The notes under the pieces: generated by a model
The model's database searches: none
Seen by the model: the letters and a program-made list of their open reading frames with translations, nothing else
Told to the model about the DNA's origin: nothing
Shown: in pieces, positions 15,166 through 23,001 of the stretch
Layout: every line of letters begins with the position of its first letter
Numbering within the stretch: the first letter of the stretch is position 1
Program-made: the position numbers and the translations under genes
Source of the DNA: Planctomycetota bacterium
Lineage (GTDB): Bacteria; Planctomycetota; Planctomycetia; Pirellulales; PLA5
NCBI GenBank assembly: GCA_003576845.1
Contig: QEVJ01000055.1
Location: 1-40,419 of the forward strand
DNA length: 40,419 bases
Reading direction: 5' to 3'

Positions 15166-16014
15166 TTAGTTAGTGCCGTTCGAGCCCCGACCCCTGACCC
15201 CCGACCCCTGATCCCCGACCCCTGCCTCGCCGCGCACGAACTGCCCGACGCGCTCGTCGCGTGCCGACTCGATTCTTCCCGGCTCGCCGTCGTAGAGGAT
15301 TTGGGGTTCATCGCCTGCGAGCCTCGCTACGGGATAGAGCATCACAATTCGGTCCGCGACCTTTTGGGCGACGCGCATGTCGTGCGTGACGACCACGCTC
15401 GTGATCGGGTGTTTCTTCCGAGTTTCGAGGATCAGTTCGCCGATCACGTCGCTCATGATCGGGTCGAGACCGGTCGTCGGTTCGTCGTAAAGCAGGATGT
15501 CCGGGTTCATCGCAAGCGCCCGGGCAAGGCCGACGCGCTTCCGCATACCGCCCGAAAGCTCGGCGGGCTTCTTCGGCATTACGTCGGGCGCAAGGCCCAC
15601 CTCGCTCAGCCGCGCCAGCACGACCTCGCGAATCTCGTCATCGGTCATCTCCGTATGTTGCCGCAGCGGAAACGCCACGTTCTGCTCGATCGACAAGCTG
15701 TCGAACAGGGCAGCGTTCTGAAACACAAAGCCGAAACGAATCCGCTGCCGCGTAAGTTCCTTTTCCGAAAGTTGCTGAAGATTCTTCCCATCGAACAACA
15801 TTTCGCCGCTCGTCGGTGCGACGAGACCGATCATCGTCTTGAGGAACACCGTCTTTCCGCACCCGCTTTCGCCGATGATGGCCAGCGTCTGCCCCCGCGG
15901 CACGACGAGGTCGATGTCGCGCAACACAGTCTGCGCGCCAAACGACACTCCCAATCCGCGAGCCTCGACCAGCGGCTTATCCTGAATGTCCTCGTTGCCC
16001 GACTCCCGCGCCAT
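15166..16014 (-). CDS. mlaF: MlaF-family ABC transporter ATP-binding protein
   Basis: 282 residues from ATG 16014. Complete ATPase: Walker A GESGCGKT (residues 48-55), Q-loop VFQNAALFDSLSIEQNVAF, signature LSGGMRKR (153-160), Walker B LLYDEPTTGLDP and switch VVVTHDM. The motifs FVFQNAALFDSL and MRKRVGLARALAM are typical of MlaF, the energising subunit of the MlaFEDB phospholipid transporter. Its last 20 residues are odd: residues about 263-278 (EAGVGDQGSGVRGRGS) are translated from the 7-bp array at 15181-15229, so the conserved protein has gained a low-complexity Gly/Arg tail. It lies 56 bases downstream of mlaE and 15 bases upstream of the four-helix bundle gene. Confidence 0.95.
   Translation of the reverse strand: MARESGNEDIQDKPLVEARGLGVSFGAQTVLRDIDLVVPRGQTLAIIGESGCGKTVFLKTMIGLVAPTSGEMLFDGKNLQQLSEKELTRQRIRFGFVFQNAALFDSLSIEQNVAFPLRQHTEMTDDEIREVVLARLSEVGLAPDVMPKKPAELSGGMRKRVGLARALAMNPDILLYDEPTTGLDPIMSDVIGELILETRKKHPITSVVVTHDMRVAQKVADRIVMLYPVARLAGDEPQILYDGEPGRIESARDERVGQFVRGEAGVGDQGSGVRGRGSNGTN
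15181..15229. repeat. 7-bp repeat array (CGACCCC/TGACCCC), seven units, inside 3' end of mlaF
   Basis: CGAGCCC, CGACCCC, TGACCCC, CGACCCC, TGATCCC, CGACCCC, TGCCTCG. It is in frame with mlaF on the minus strand and encodes that protein's tail. Orientation is opposite to the array at 14751-14785, so the two bracket the four-helix bundle gene as inverted repeats. Confidence 0.9.
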
Positions 16015-16027
16015 AGCCCAATGCTTC

Positions 16028-16069
16028 CCCGAATCCCGAATCCTCCCCGACCCCTGACCTCCGACCCCC
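16028..16069. repeat. Mixed 7-bp repeat array between mlaE and mlaF
   Basis: CCCGAAT, CCCGAAT, CCTCCCC, GACCCCT, GACCTCC, GACCCCC. Two unit classes (CCCGAAT and GACCCCT) meet in one array without loss of the 7-bp phase. It begins one base from the mlaE stop (16071-16073) and ends 13 bases before the mlaF start. Confidence 0.85.
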
Positions 16070-16070
16070 G

Positions 16071-16961
16071 CTACATCATTTTCATCCCCTCCGGCCAGAT
16101 CGAATTGTAGACCGCGTCCAAAAACACGCCCAAACCGAGATCGAGGACGAGGATGATGACGAACGAGTAGACGAACGCGGTCGTGGCCGCACGGCCGACG
16201 CCTTCGGCGCCCGCGTCGCAGTGGAAACCGCGATGGCAGCTTACCAGCGCGATCGCGATGCCGAAAAACAGGCTCTTGAACACGCCGCTGAAGATGTCGA
16301 AGCTTCCCACGTACTCTTCGCTGTTGACGAAGTAGTAGTGCATGTCGATGCCGAGCACGTGGACGCTGTAAAAATATCCGCCGGCCACGCCCATGAAGTC
16401 GGCCATGATCGTGAGCGACGGAATCATGAAGACGCAGGCCAAGAGCCGCGGCACCGCGAGGTAGTGAATCGGATTCGCGCCCATGCTGGCGAGGGCGTCG
16501 ATTTGCTCGGTGACGCGCATCGTGCCGAGTTCGGCGGCCATCGCGCTCCCGACGCGGCCGGCGAGCATCGTCGCCGCGAGCACGGGTCCGAGTTCGCGGA
16601 CGAGCGTCATGTTGATGACTGCGCCGAGCCGCGTTTCCAGATGCATCACGCGAAACTGCACGTAACTCTGCACGGCCAGCACCATGCCGATGAACGTGCC
16701 GGTGAGCGCGACGACGGGCAGGCTCAGCACGCCGACCTGATAGAAATTCGGCAGCAGCGTTTCCCGCCGCGGCCGGCGCGTGAGCATCCACCCGACGACG
16801 CGAAAGGAGAAGATCGTCATCCCGCCGACGGCCACGGCCCAATCGATCATCAGCTTGCCGAAGTCGGCGACGGCATCGGCACCCGCGCCCAACAGGCGCA
16901 GCAACAGCCCGGGACGACGAGGCTCCGCGTTGGCAGTGGCGGCGTTCATCGATGAGGACAT
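16071..16961 (-). CDS. mlaE: MlaE-family ABC transporter permease
   Basis: 296 residues from ATG 16961 (a second ATG four codons later is equally possible; a longer frame to 17048 would read into a palindromic repeat and is rejected). The permease core is typical of MlaE/YrbE: FYQVGVLSLPVVALTGTFIG, MVLAVQSYVQFRV, the coupling segment ELGPVLAATMLAGRVGSAMA, AELGTMRVTEQIDALASMG and AVPRLLACVFMIPSLTIMAD, then closing helices (TAFVYSFVIILVLDLGLGVF). It forms the inner-membrane dimer that works with MlaF and the MlaD ring in phospholipid trafficking. It is the first gene of the leftward operon, and its promoter region carries the composite palindrome at 16982-17154. Confidence 0.95.
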   Translation of the reverse strand: MSSSMNAATANAEPRRPGLLLRLLGAGADAVADFGKLMIDWAVAVGGMTIFSFRVVGWMLTRRPRRETLLPNFYQVGVLSLPVVALTGTFIGMVLAVQSYVQFRVMHLETRLGAVINMTLVRELGPVLAATMLAGRVGSAMAAELGTMRVTEQIDALASMGANPIHYLAVPRLLACVFMIPSLTIMADFMGVAGGYFYSVHVLGIDMHYYFVNSEEYVGSFDIFSGVFKSLFFGIAIALVSCHRGFHCDAGAEGVGRAATTAFVYSFVIILVLDLGLGVFLDAVYNSIWPEGMKMM

Positions 16962-16981
16962 AAAGTGGGCAGTGGGCAGGC

Positions 16982-17154
16982 GTAGGTCAGGCCAAGCGGC
17001 GTAGGACGTTGCCATCTTCGCAACCGTTCGTCCGCGCCGGCCTGACACAGCGGCGCAACGGCAGATCGAAAGCCCTTTGACGCCTCTACGTCAGGCCGGC
17101 GCGGAAACAGTCGTTCGAGAACGGTCGCATCGATCGCCGCTTGGCCTGACCTAC
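16982..17154. repeat. Composite palindromic element A (two inverted 65-bp arms)
   Basis: The outer ends GTAGGTCAGGCCAAGCGGCG (16982-17001) and its exact complement (17135-17154) form a perfect 20-bp inverted repeat. The inner ends TCCGCGCCGGCCTGAC (17031-17046) and complement (17090-17105) form a perfect 16-bp inverted repeat. Each arm is 65 bp with a 29-bp variable middle, and each arm is itself an imperfect hairpin because GTCAGGCC and GGCCTGAC occur at its two ends. The arms are separated by 43 bp. A second copy of this design occurs at 24596-24748. It resembles paired REP (BIME-like) elements and abuts a short AGTGGGC repeat (16964-16980) before mlaE. Confidence 0.9.
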
Positions 17155-17478
17155 CCGTTACGACCTCCTCCGAGGACGAATTCCAGTTCACCGCGACGCC
17201 GAACGGCGCGCACCGGCGCATTGGGACCGCGAAGGGTCGCAGAATGATGGCGCGCCCGCAAGAGCGACCGTTAACGAGGGTCACGGGCAGGAGTCAAGTG
17301 GCGCGGACCTGGCGGGCGGCGCAAGCGAGCGAGAAGCGTTAGGCATTCTTCCGCACATTCCAGGCTTTATCCAGCTTGCCGCGCCGGCTAAAATCGACGG
17401 ACTTACCGCCGCGATCCCGTCGCCGCCGATCGTCGTTCGTCGTCATTGCCCAATCCGCCCAATTCCCGGGAGTCCAGG
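17155..17478. other. Intergenic region upstream of POT transporter, nothing recognised
   Basis: 324 bases between the palindromic element and the transporter start. Apart from the Shine-Dalgarno (GGGAG before ATG 17479) I see no promoter, repeat or coding signal. Confidence 0.5.
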
Positions 17479-18894
17479 ATGTCGCAGCCCTCCGGCAATC
17501 CGTATCAAGCGCCCCAGGTCGTGGAAACCCAAGCCGGGGTCCCGGACACGCATCCCACGGGCTTCTGGTTCATTTTCTGGGGCGAGTTTGCGGAGCGATG
17601 CTCGTACTACGGGATGCGGGCGATTCTGAGCAATTACATGAAGATCGCGCTCGTGATGGGCGAAGCGAAGGCCGCTGCATACATGGCCTACTTCACGGCC
17701 GGCTGCTACTTCCTTCCGCTGCTCGGCGGCTATCTCGCGGACAAGTACTTCGGCAAGTATTGGACGATCGTCGGCTTTTCCGTTCCCTATATTTTTGGGC
17801 ACGTCGTGCTGGGAATCGAAAACGAAGGCGCGCTGGTCGGCGCCCTCGTGCTGTTGGCGTTGGGCAGCGGCATGACCAAGCCGAATATCTCAACGCTCAT
17901 GGGCATGACCTACGACCAGCAACGGCCCGGCAAAGAGCAATTGCGCAGCAACGCCTTTGCGATATTCTACCTATCGATCAACATCGGCGCGGCGATTTCC
18001 TCGTTTGCGATGCCCGACATTCGCGACCACTACGGTTACGCGATCGCGTTCTTGTTCCCCGCGGTCCTGATGGCGATCGCCTTCTTCATTTTTGCGGCGG
18101 GCAAGAAGCGTTATGCCGTCGAAGTGATCGACAAGACACCGGTGCCACCGGAAGAGCGCGCCGCGCAGTGGAAAGTATTGCGACGCCTGTTCGGTCTGTT
18201 TTTGCTCGTTGCGTGTTTTTGGGCGATCTTCGACCAGTCTCCGAGCACTTGGATTTTCTTTGGCGACGTTTATATGGACAAAGATATTCTCGGTTTCGAA
18301 GTATCCGCCGAGAAAATGCAAAGCCTCAATCCGGTGCTCATTATCCTGCTGCTGCCGATCGTCACGTGGCTTTGGAATTATCTTGCCAAGAAGGGCATCA
18401 AAATCCGCGCGACCGACAAGATGTTCGTCGGGTTCGTTCTTACGGCCGTTACGATGGGCATCATGAGCTACGCCGGGCATCTGGCCGGTCCGGCCGAGAC
18501 GCGGCAAGTCGTCAAGAACGGCGAGGAAGTCACCGAACGAGTTCCTCTACCCGACGATCGTAAAGTCGGTCTCGAATGGCAGGCGGTTGCCTACATCATG
18601 TTGACGATCGCGGAGATTCTGATTTCCGTCACGGGTCTGGAACTCGCGTTTGTTTCGGCGCCGAAATCAATGAAGGGCTTGATTACCGCGGTCTGGCTGT
18701 TTTTCGTCGGCGTCGGGAACTTGTTCATCAACGTGCCCATCACGCAACTCTACCCGCAAATGGAGCCGGACAAGTATTACGGCATGTTGGCGATCGCGAT
18801 GCTGGTCGTTGCCGCGGTTTTCGTCTTCGTCGCCAAGCGGTTCAACGCCGCGATGGACGCGGAGAAGGAGATCGAAGCGGCGCACGCCGGATGA
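17479..18894 (+). CDS. POT/PTR2-family proton-coupled oligopeptide transporter
   Basis: 471 residues from ATG 17479 (GGGAG about eight bases upstream; an earlier ATG at 17446 lacks one). A short N-terminal region is followed by helix 1 with GEFAERCSYYGMR, the ExxERxxYY proton-coupling motif of POT transporters. Other family marks are LPLLGGYLADKYFGKYWTI, the GSGMTKPNISTLMG segment, FYLSINIGAAISSF and the ELAFVSAPKSMKGLITAVWL stretch near the end. About 12-13 membrane helices can be counted. It imports di- and tripeptides with protons across the inner membrane. Between helices 8 and 9 is a charged loop of about 45 residues (GPAETRQVVKNGEE and following). No peptidase gene lies adjacent. Confidence 0.94.
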   Translation: MSQPSGNPYQAPQVVETQAGVPDTHPTGFWFIFWGEFAERCSYYGMRAILSNYMKIALVMGEAKAAAYMAYFTAGCYFLPLLGGYLADKYFGKYWTIVGFSVPYIFGHVVLGIENEGALVGALVLLALGSGMTKPNISTLMGMTYDQQRPGKEQLRSNAFAIFYLSINIGAAISSFAMPDIRDHYGYAIAFLFPAVLMAIAFFIFAAGKKRYAVEVIDKTPVPPEERAAQWKVLRRLFGLFLLVACFWAIFDQSPSTWIFFGDVYMDKDILGFEVSAEKMQSLNPVLIILLLPIVTWLWNYLAKKGIKIRATDKMFVGFVLTAVTMGIMSYAGHLAGPAETRQVVKNGEEVTERVPLPDDRKVGLEWQAVAYIMLTIAEILISVTGLELAFVSAPKSMKGLITAVWLFFVGVGNLFINVPITQLYPQMEPDKYYGMLAIAMLVVAAVFVFVAKRFNAAMDAEKEIEAAHAG

Positions 18895-18915
18895 CGGACG
18901 GACTGCAAATCCGTC

Positions 18916-20280
18916 TTACCTCCGCCATCGCGATGGCGCGACGATTGCGACCGCGGCTAGTGTGGCGAGCACTAGCGCCGGCGGCTCCGGCACGCTGGCT
19001 GCTTGCGGTGAATCGGCCGCGGCGTGAGTGAGGTTCGTTTGCAGCAGCGCCAGATCGACGAGCGTCGCGTTGCCGTCGCCGTCGAAGTCGCCCGTTTCCC
19101 AGGTCGCTCCGGTCGTGCCGAAGTGGCCGGCGAACAGGGCCAGGTCGAGCCGATCGACGCTGCCGCTGCGGTCGATGTCGCCCGGTATCGGGTCCGGCGA
19201 GAGCGACAGCACGGGAATCATGCTCGAACCGCTCACCGGCGGCAGGCCCAACAGCGCGAGCGCGAGGTTGCCCGTGTCGCCGTTGCGGAGCGGTTGTTGC
19301 GGCGCGTTGTAGTCGGGCCGCGCGTCGCCGGGATCGGTGCGATTGGCGAGAAGCGAGTAGAAGTCCACGCCGGCGGGAATGTCCGGTCCCCACAGAAACG
19401 CCGGAATCGTGTAGCTGCCGCCGACGAGCGGATCGGTGTGATTCTCGCCCGCGCCGCCGTGGTCGGTCGTGAGGAGGACAGCGGTTTTGCCGGCGAAATC
19501 GGCGTCGCTGCCCACGTAATCGAGAATCCGCATCACACGCTCGTCGGTGGCGAGGACGGCGTCGCGATATTCGTCGCTTTCCCAATCGCTGGCGTGGCCG
19601 GCATAGTCGGGATCGACGATATGCACGAGGCTATACGTCCGCGGCGCGGCGTCCATCGCGGCGAGAAAGTTGGTCACGGCTGCGTCGCTATCGCCGTCGA
19701 GATTGAAATAATCGTCGATCTTGTCGCGGCCGTCGTCCGCGCCGAGCGTGTCGGGCGCGCCGTACTGGGCGTTGTAGCTCCGTTCGACGAACGCCGCGAG
19801 CCGCGTCTTGCTGGCGAAAAACGCCGTGCCCAGGCCGCGGTCGTGAACCGCGTCGAACACGCTGGGGATGTAGCCGAGGGCGAGGTTGCCGATGCTGTGA
19901 ATCGTCGCCGATTGTGCTGGGCCGTTCGTCGTGATCCCGTGATGAACGGTGTCCGGCTGGCCCTCCGGCTGAACGACGGGCCGGCCCGTGATCATCGACA
20001 CGTGATTCGGCACGGTCGTCGTGTAGTTGTAGTCCGTGCGAGCGTTGAACGTGTATGCGCCTTCGTCGATGAGCCGCGAAAAACCGGGCACGAGTTCCGG
20101 CGAATCGTCGAGCAAGCCGCGGAGCATCGCGACGTTGAGTCCGTCGACGGAAATGTGAACCACGCGCTCGACGGTTTGGGCGTTTGCCGCGACGGAAGAA
20201 ATCAGGAATATCCCGGCGGCAAGCAATCCGGCCAAGCGGTATGCGCCGACGCGCGGTCTGCGTGCAGAATTGCGTTCCAT
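18916..20280 (-). CDS. Exported type I phosphodiesterase/alkaline phosphatase-like protein with dockerin-like repeats and PEP-CTERM tail
   Basis: 454 residues, start ATG 20280 with GGAG upstream. Signal peptide ends near VAANAQ. The catalytic domain belongs to the alkaline phosphatase superfamily: metal-binding VVHISVDGLN (Asp46), the TTTVPNHVSMITGR nucleophile segment (Thr near residue 88) and metal site LLTTDHGGAGENHTD. These enzymes cleave phosphodiesters or nucleotides with two zinc ions. Next come two calcium-loop motifs of dockerin type, DIDRSGSVDRLDLALFAGHF and DFDGDGNATLVDLALLQTNL. The end is a PEP-CTERM tail (VPEPPALVLATL, helix, SRWRR). It is therefore a sorted, surface-attached hydrolase. 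It is convergent with the POT transporter, 21 bases apart. Confidence 0.88.
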   Translation of the reverse strand: MERNSARRPRVGAYRLAGLLAAGIFLISSVAANAQTVERVVHISVDGLNVAMLRGLLDDSPELVPGFSRLIDEGAYTFNARTDYNYTTTVPNHVSMITGRPVVQPEGQPDTVHHGITTNGPAQSATIHSIGNLALGYIPSVFDAVHDRGLGTAFFASKTRLAAFVERSYNAQYGAPDTLGADDGRDKIDDYFNLDGDSDAAVTNFLAAMDAAPRTYSLVHIVDPDYAGHASDWESDEYRDAVLATDERVMRILDYVGSDADFAGKTAVLLTTDHGGAGENHTDPLVGGSYTIPAFLWGPDIPAGVDFYSLLANRTDPGDARPDYNAPQQPLRNGDTGNLALALLGLPPVSGSSMIPVLSLSPDPIPGDIDRSGSVDRLDLALFAGHFGTTGATWETGDFDGDGNATLVDLALLQTNLTHAAADSPQAASVPEPPALVLATLAAVAIVAPSRWRR

Positions 20281-20416
20281 TGTCCCGCTCCACCAAAGCT
20301 CACGGCACGGTCCATTAACGCGGCATTAGCATACCATGAGCGCGACGATCGTCCCAAGCAAAATCGCCCGCGGACGCGGCGCTCCGCAAACGGCGTCGAC
20401 CGAACGACGCCGCCAT

Positions 20417-20686
20417 TCACAAATAAGCCAAGACTAGCGCGACCAGGATAGCTGCCACGATCGCCGCGGTTAACCAACGCGATTGCCAGCGCGAAGATCG
20501 GGCTTGAGAGGACGTCGACGGCGAGAACTGCCAGGCGTCGCCCGCAAAATGCAGGCCGCAATGCTCGCACCGCACCTCGTGCATGAAAATGAACTTGTTG
20601 CAGCGCGGGCAACGCACGCGCTCGTCGGTCTCGGCGAACCGGCGGCGGTCCTAGAAGTTGATGGCCTCACGATCGTCATCGCTCAT
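20417..20686 (-). pseudogene. Small zinc-ribbon membrane protein interrupted by an in-frame TAG
   Basis: From ATG 20686 the frame reads MSDDDREAINF, then TAG (20653-20651), then DRRRFAETDERVRCPRCNKF continuing to the stop at 20417, without any change of frame. After the TAG it has two knuckles, CPRC and CEHC, of a zinc ribbon, a short linker, and one C-terminal helix (LTAAIVAAILVALVLAYL). The acidic start and charged region before CPRC look like a natural N-terminus of this protein, which suggests a nonsense mutation in a previously intact 89-codon gene. Alternatively a 66-residue form starts at GTG 20617. Readthrough or sequencing error are other explanations. Confidence 0.6.
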
Positions 20687-20732
20687 TGCTGCACGCCGAC
20701 TTCTTGTAGTTCGAGATCGAGGAACTCGCCCC

Positions 20733-20767
20733 GAATCTCCAACCTCCAACCTCTAATCTCCAACCTC
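20733..20767. repeat. 7-bp repeat array (CAACCTC class) at the 3' end of the SDR gene
   Basis: GAATCTC, CAACCTC, CAACCTC, TAATCTC, CAACCTC in 7-bp phase, continuing as TACCCCG into the SDR stop codon (TAG, 20769-20767). Same unit class as the arrays at 832-921 and 23002-23092. Confidence 0.85.
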
Positions 20768-21531
20768 TACCCCGCAATCATCATCCCGCTGTCGCAGACC
20801 AGCACTTGCCCGGTGATCGTTTCGGGTCCGGCGATAAAGCTCATGATCGCCGCGGCAACGTCTTCCGGCTGATTGACGCGCCCGAGCGGCAGCTTGGCTT
20901 CGGTTTGCTCCAGAATCCGCTCGTACGCGCGCCCAAGTCCTTGTTCAAGCCACCGCCCGCTGATGAACCCTGGAGCCACGGCGTTCACGCGAATCAGCGG
21001 GGCCAACGCACAAGCCAGCGAAACGGTCAGCGTGTTAAGGGCCGCTTTCGAGGCGCAATACGGAATCGAACTGCCCTTGCCCCGATAGGCGGCGATGCTG
21101 GTGACGTTGACGATCTGGCCGCCGCCGGTTTTTCGCATCGCGTCCGCGGCGGCGCGGGCACATTGGAACGCTCCCTTCACGTTGACGTCGAAGATTCGCC
21201 GCCAATCGTCGTCGGTCACTTCGTCGAGATTGGCCAGCGGAATAAACCGCGTCGTGCCGGCGTTGTTGACGAGGATGTCGAGGCGGCCTAATTCTTTTAC
21301 GGCGCGATCGACCATCGCACGACACGCGGCGTCGTCGGACACGTCGGCCCGATGGGCCAGCGCCGCGACGCCAAGCGTGGCGGCATCGCGCGCAGTCGAC
21401 TCCGCTTCGTCGGCCGAACGCGAGTAGTTGACGAGCACATTGCAGCCCGCCTTCGCGAGTGCGAGTGCCGTCGCGCGGCCGACGCCCGTGCCGCCACCCG
21501 TGACAATTGCCGCTTTGCCGGAGAGAGCCAT
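20767..21531 (-). CDS. Short-chain dehydrogenase/reductase (SDR family)
   Basis: 254 residues from ATG 21531; an earlier start at 21630 would translate a repeat array and is rejected. Classic SDR: cofactor motif TGGGTGVGRA near the N-terminus, NNAG (in ILVNNAGTTRF), catalytic Ser in NVTSIAAYRGKG, and YCASK as the YxxxK pair, with the C-terminal AVAPGFISG. It is most like 3-oxoacyl-ACP reductase (FabG) or glucose dehydrogenase type members, but the substrate cannot be read from sequence. The residues VNYSRSADEAE after the second strand favour NADP(H). Its TAG stop is part of a 7-bp repeat array. The aminotransferase gene lies upstream on the same strand, 120 bases away, with an inverted array pair between them. 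Confidence 0.92.
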   Translation of the reverse strand: MALSGKAAIVTGGGTGVGRATALALAKAGCNVLVNYSRSADEAESTARDAATLGVAALAHRADVSDDAACRAMVDRAVKELGRLDILVNNAGTTRFIPLANLDEVTDDDWRRIFDVNVKGAFQCARAAADAMRKTGGGQIVNVTSIAAYRGKGSSIPYCASKAALNTLTVSLACALAPLIRVNAVAPGFISGRWLEQGLGRAYERILEQTEAKLPLGRVNQPEDVAAAIMSFIAGPETITGQVLVCDSGMMIAG

Positions 21532-21551
21532 CTGCTGGAAAATCCGAAGAA

Positions 21552-21667
21552 GAATTGTGAATGGAAAATGGTGAGTTGTGAATTGTGTATGTGGAAAGCT
21601 GCCGGTCAAGCGCAACGGCAATTCCAACATTCACCATTTGCAATTCACAACTTACGATTCGCCATTC
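21552..21667. repeat. Inverted pair of 7-bp repeat arrays (GAATTGT class)
   Basis: Left array 21552-21593: GAATTGT, GAATGGA, AAATGGT, GAGTTGT, GAATTGT, GTATGTG. Right array 21619-21667: CAATTCC, AACATTC, ACCATTT, GCAATTC, ACAACTT, ACGATTC, GCCATTC, i.e. the complementary class. A 25-base spacer separates them. The right array contains the aminotransferase stop codon (TAA, 21654-21652). These arrays are much more AT-rich than the surrounding DNA. Confidence 0.85.
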
Positions 21668-22854
21668 TTTCCTCGCGAATACGCCGCGTTCGCCGCTGCG
21701 ATGCTGGCGCCGTGCTCGAACTTGTAGCCTTGCTCGGCCAGGAGTTGTTCGAGCGCGGAGAGGAACAGCAGCACGTTCGCCGGGCGTGAGCCGTAGCCCA
21801 TCAGGCCGATGCGCCAGACCTTGCCCTTGAACGCGCCCAAGCCTCCGCCGATTTCGATGCCGAACCGCGACAGCAACTCGCCGCGGACCTTCGCGTCGTC
21901 GACGCCCTCCGGCACGCGGACGGCGTTGAGCATCGGCAGTTGATGGCCTTCCTGCGCGGTGTAGCCGATCCCGAGCGCGGCCAAGCCCGCCTTGAGCGCG
22001 AGATGATTCCGCCGGTGCCGCACGAAGCAGTTTTCGAGACCCTCTTCGAGCACAAGCCGCAGCGCTTCGTACAGGCCGTATGTCATGTTGATCGGCGCGG
22101 TGTGGTGATAGACGCGGTCGCTGCCCCAGTATTGAGCGAGCATGGTCACGTCGAGATACCAGCTTTGCACCTTCGACTTGCGGGCAAGAATCATTTCGAG
22201 CGCGCGATCCGAAAACGAAATCGGCGCGAGGCCCGGCGGACAGCTCAAGCACTTTTGCGAGCCGCTGTAGATCACGTCGACGCCCCAGCGATCCATTTCG
22301 ACCGGCAGGCCGCCGAGCGCCGTCACGGCGTCGACCACGAGCATCGCCCCGGCGTCGCGAACGAGCGCGGCGATTTCCTCGATCGGCTGCCACGCGCCGG
22401 TTGACGTTTCGGCGAGCACGATGCCGACGACCTTGGGTTTGGCTTTGGCCAGGGCATCCTTGACGTCGGCCGGCGCGAACACTTCGCCCCAGGCGAGCTC
22501 GATCTTCGTCACGTTCGCACCGGCGCGGGCGGCCACGTCGGCCATGCGTCCGCCGAATACGCCATTCACGCAGACGACCATTGGATCGCCCGGCTCGATG
22601 ACGTTGACGACCGCGGCCTCCATTCCCGCCGAGCCAGTCGCGCTCACGGCGAACGTCATGCGGTTCTGCGTCTGAAACACGGCCCGCAACATCTGCTGCA
22701 TGCCGTCCATGAGTTGCAGATAGTAGGGATCGAGGTGGCCGACGGTCGGCTTGGCCATCGCGGCGAGGACGCGCGGATGCGTGTCGCTCGGGCCGGGGCC
22801 AAGGAGCGTGCGAACGGGCGGATTCAACGCCGGCGGAAGGGGTGTGTAGGACAT
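21652..22854 (-). CDS. Class V aminotransferase, serine/alanine--glyoxylate type
   Basis: 400 residues from ATG 22854 (an upstream start at 22893 lacks family similarity). Opening [20 protein letters not shown] and the phosphate-binding region [20 protein letters not shown] match alanine-glyoxylate and serine-glyoxylate aminotransferases. The PLP aspartate lies in [15 protein letters not shown] and the Schiff-base lysine in [15 protein letters not shown]. Further family marks are [20 protein letters not shown] and the C-terminal [20 protein letters not shown]. The enzyme converts glyoxylate to glycine using alanine or serine as amino donor, in photorespiration-like or serine-cycle metabolism. 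The last residues (GKNGES) and stop codon lie at the edge of a 7-bp repeat array. Confidence 0.93.
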   Translation of the reverse strand: MSYTPLPPALNPPVRTLLGPGPSDTHPRVLAAMAKPTVGHLDPYYLQLMDGMQQMLRAVFQTQNRMTFAVSATGSAGMEAAVVNVIEPGDPMVVCVNGVFGGRMADVAARAGANVTKIELAWGEVFAPADVKDALAKAKPKVVGIVLAETSTGAWQPIEEIAALVRDAGAMLVVDAVTALGGLPVEMDRWGVDVIYSGSQKCLSCPPGLAPISFSDRALEMILARKSKVQSWYLDVTMLAQYWGSDRVYHHTAPINMTYGLYEALRLVLEEGLENCFVRHRRNHLALKAGLAALGIGYTAQEGHQLPMLNAVRVPEGVDDAKVRGELLSRFGIEIGGGLGAFKGKVWRIGLMGYGSRPANVLLFLSALEQLLAEQGYKFEHGASIAAANAAYSRGKNGES

Positions 22855-22923
22855 GGCGCGAGCAAAGCAAGAGAGGCGGTAGGTCCAACGCACGCCATTC
22901 TACCGCCCGCGTGCCGCGTCATG

Positions 22924-22979
22924 TAGGGATGAGGATTGAGGACCGAGGATCGAGGATTGAGGATCGAGGATCGAGGGTC
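22924..22979. repeat. 7-bp repeat array (GAGGATC class), eight units
   Basis: TAGGGAT, GAGGATT, GAGGACC, GAGGATC, GAGGATT, GAGGATC, GAGGATC, GAGGGTC in strict phase. It lies 70 bases upstream of the aminotransferase start and faces the array at 23002-23092, which has an unrelated unit. Confidence 0.9.
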
Positions 22980-23001
22980 TGGAGCATTCGGGTCGCTTTG
23001 C

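Noticed and set aside
19024-20451. 475-residue plus-strand open frame
   Set aside because: Antisense to the PEP-CTERM phosphodiesterase, no family motifs.
20651-20653. TAG read as pyrrolysine
   Set aside because: No reason to expect the pyrrolysine system here and no methyltransferase context; nonsense mutation or a downstream start is simpler.
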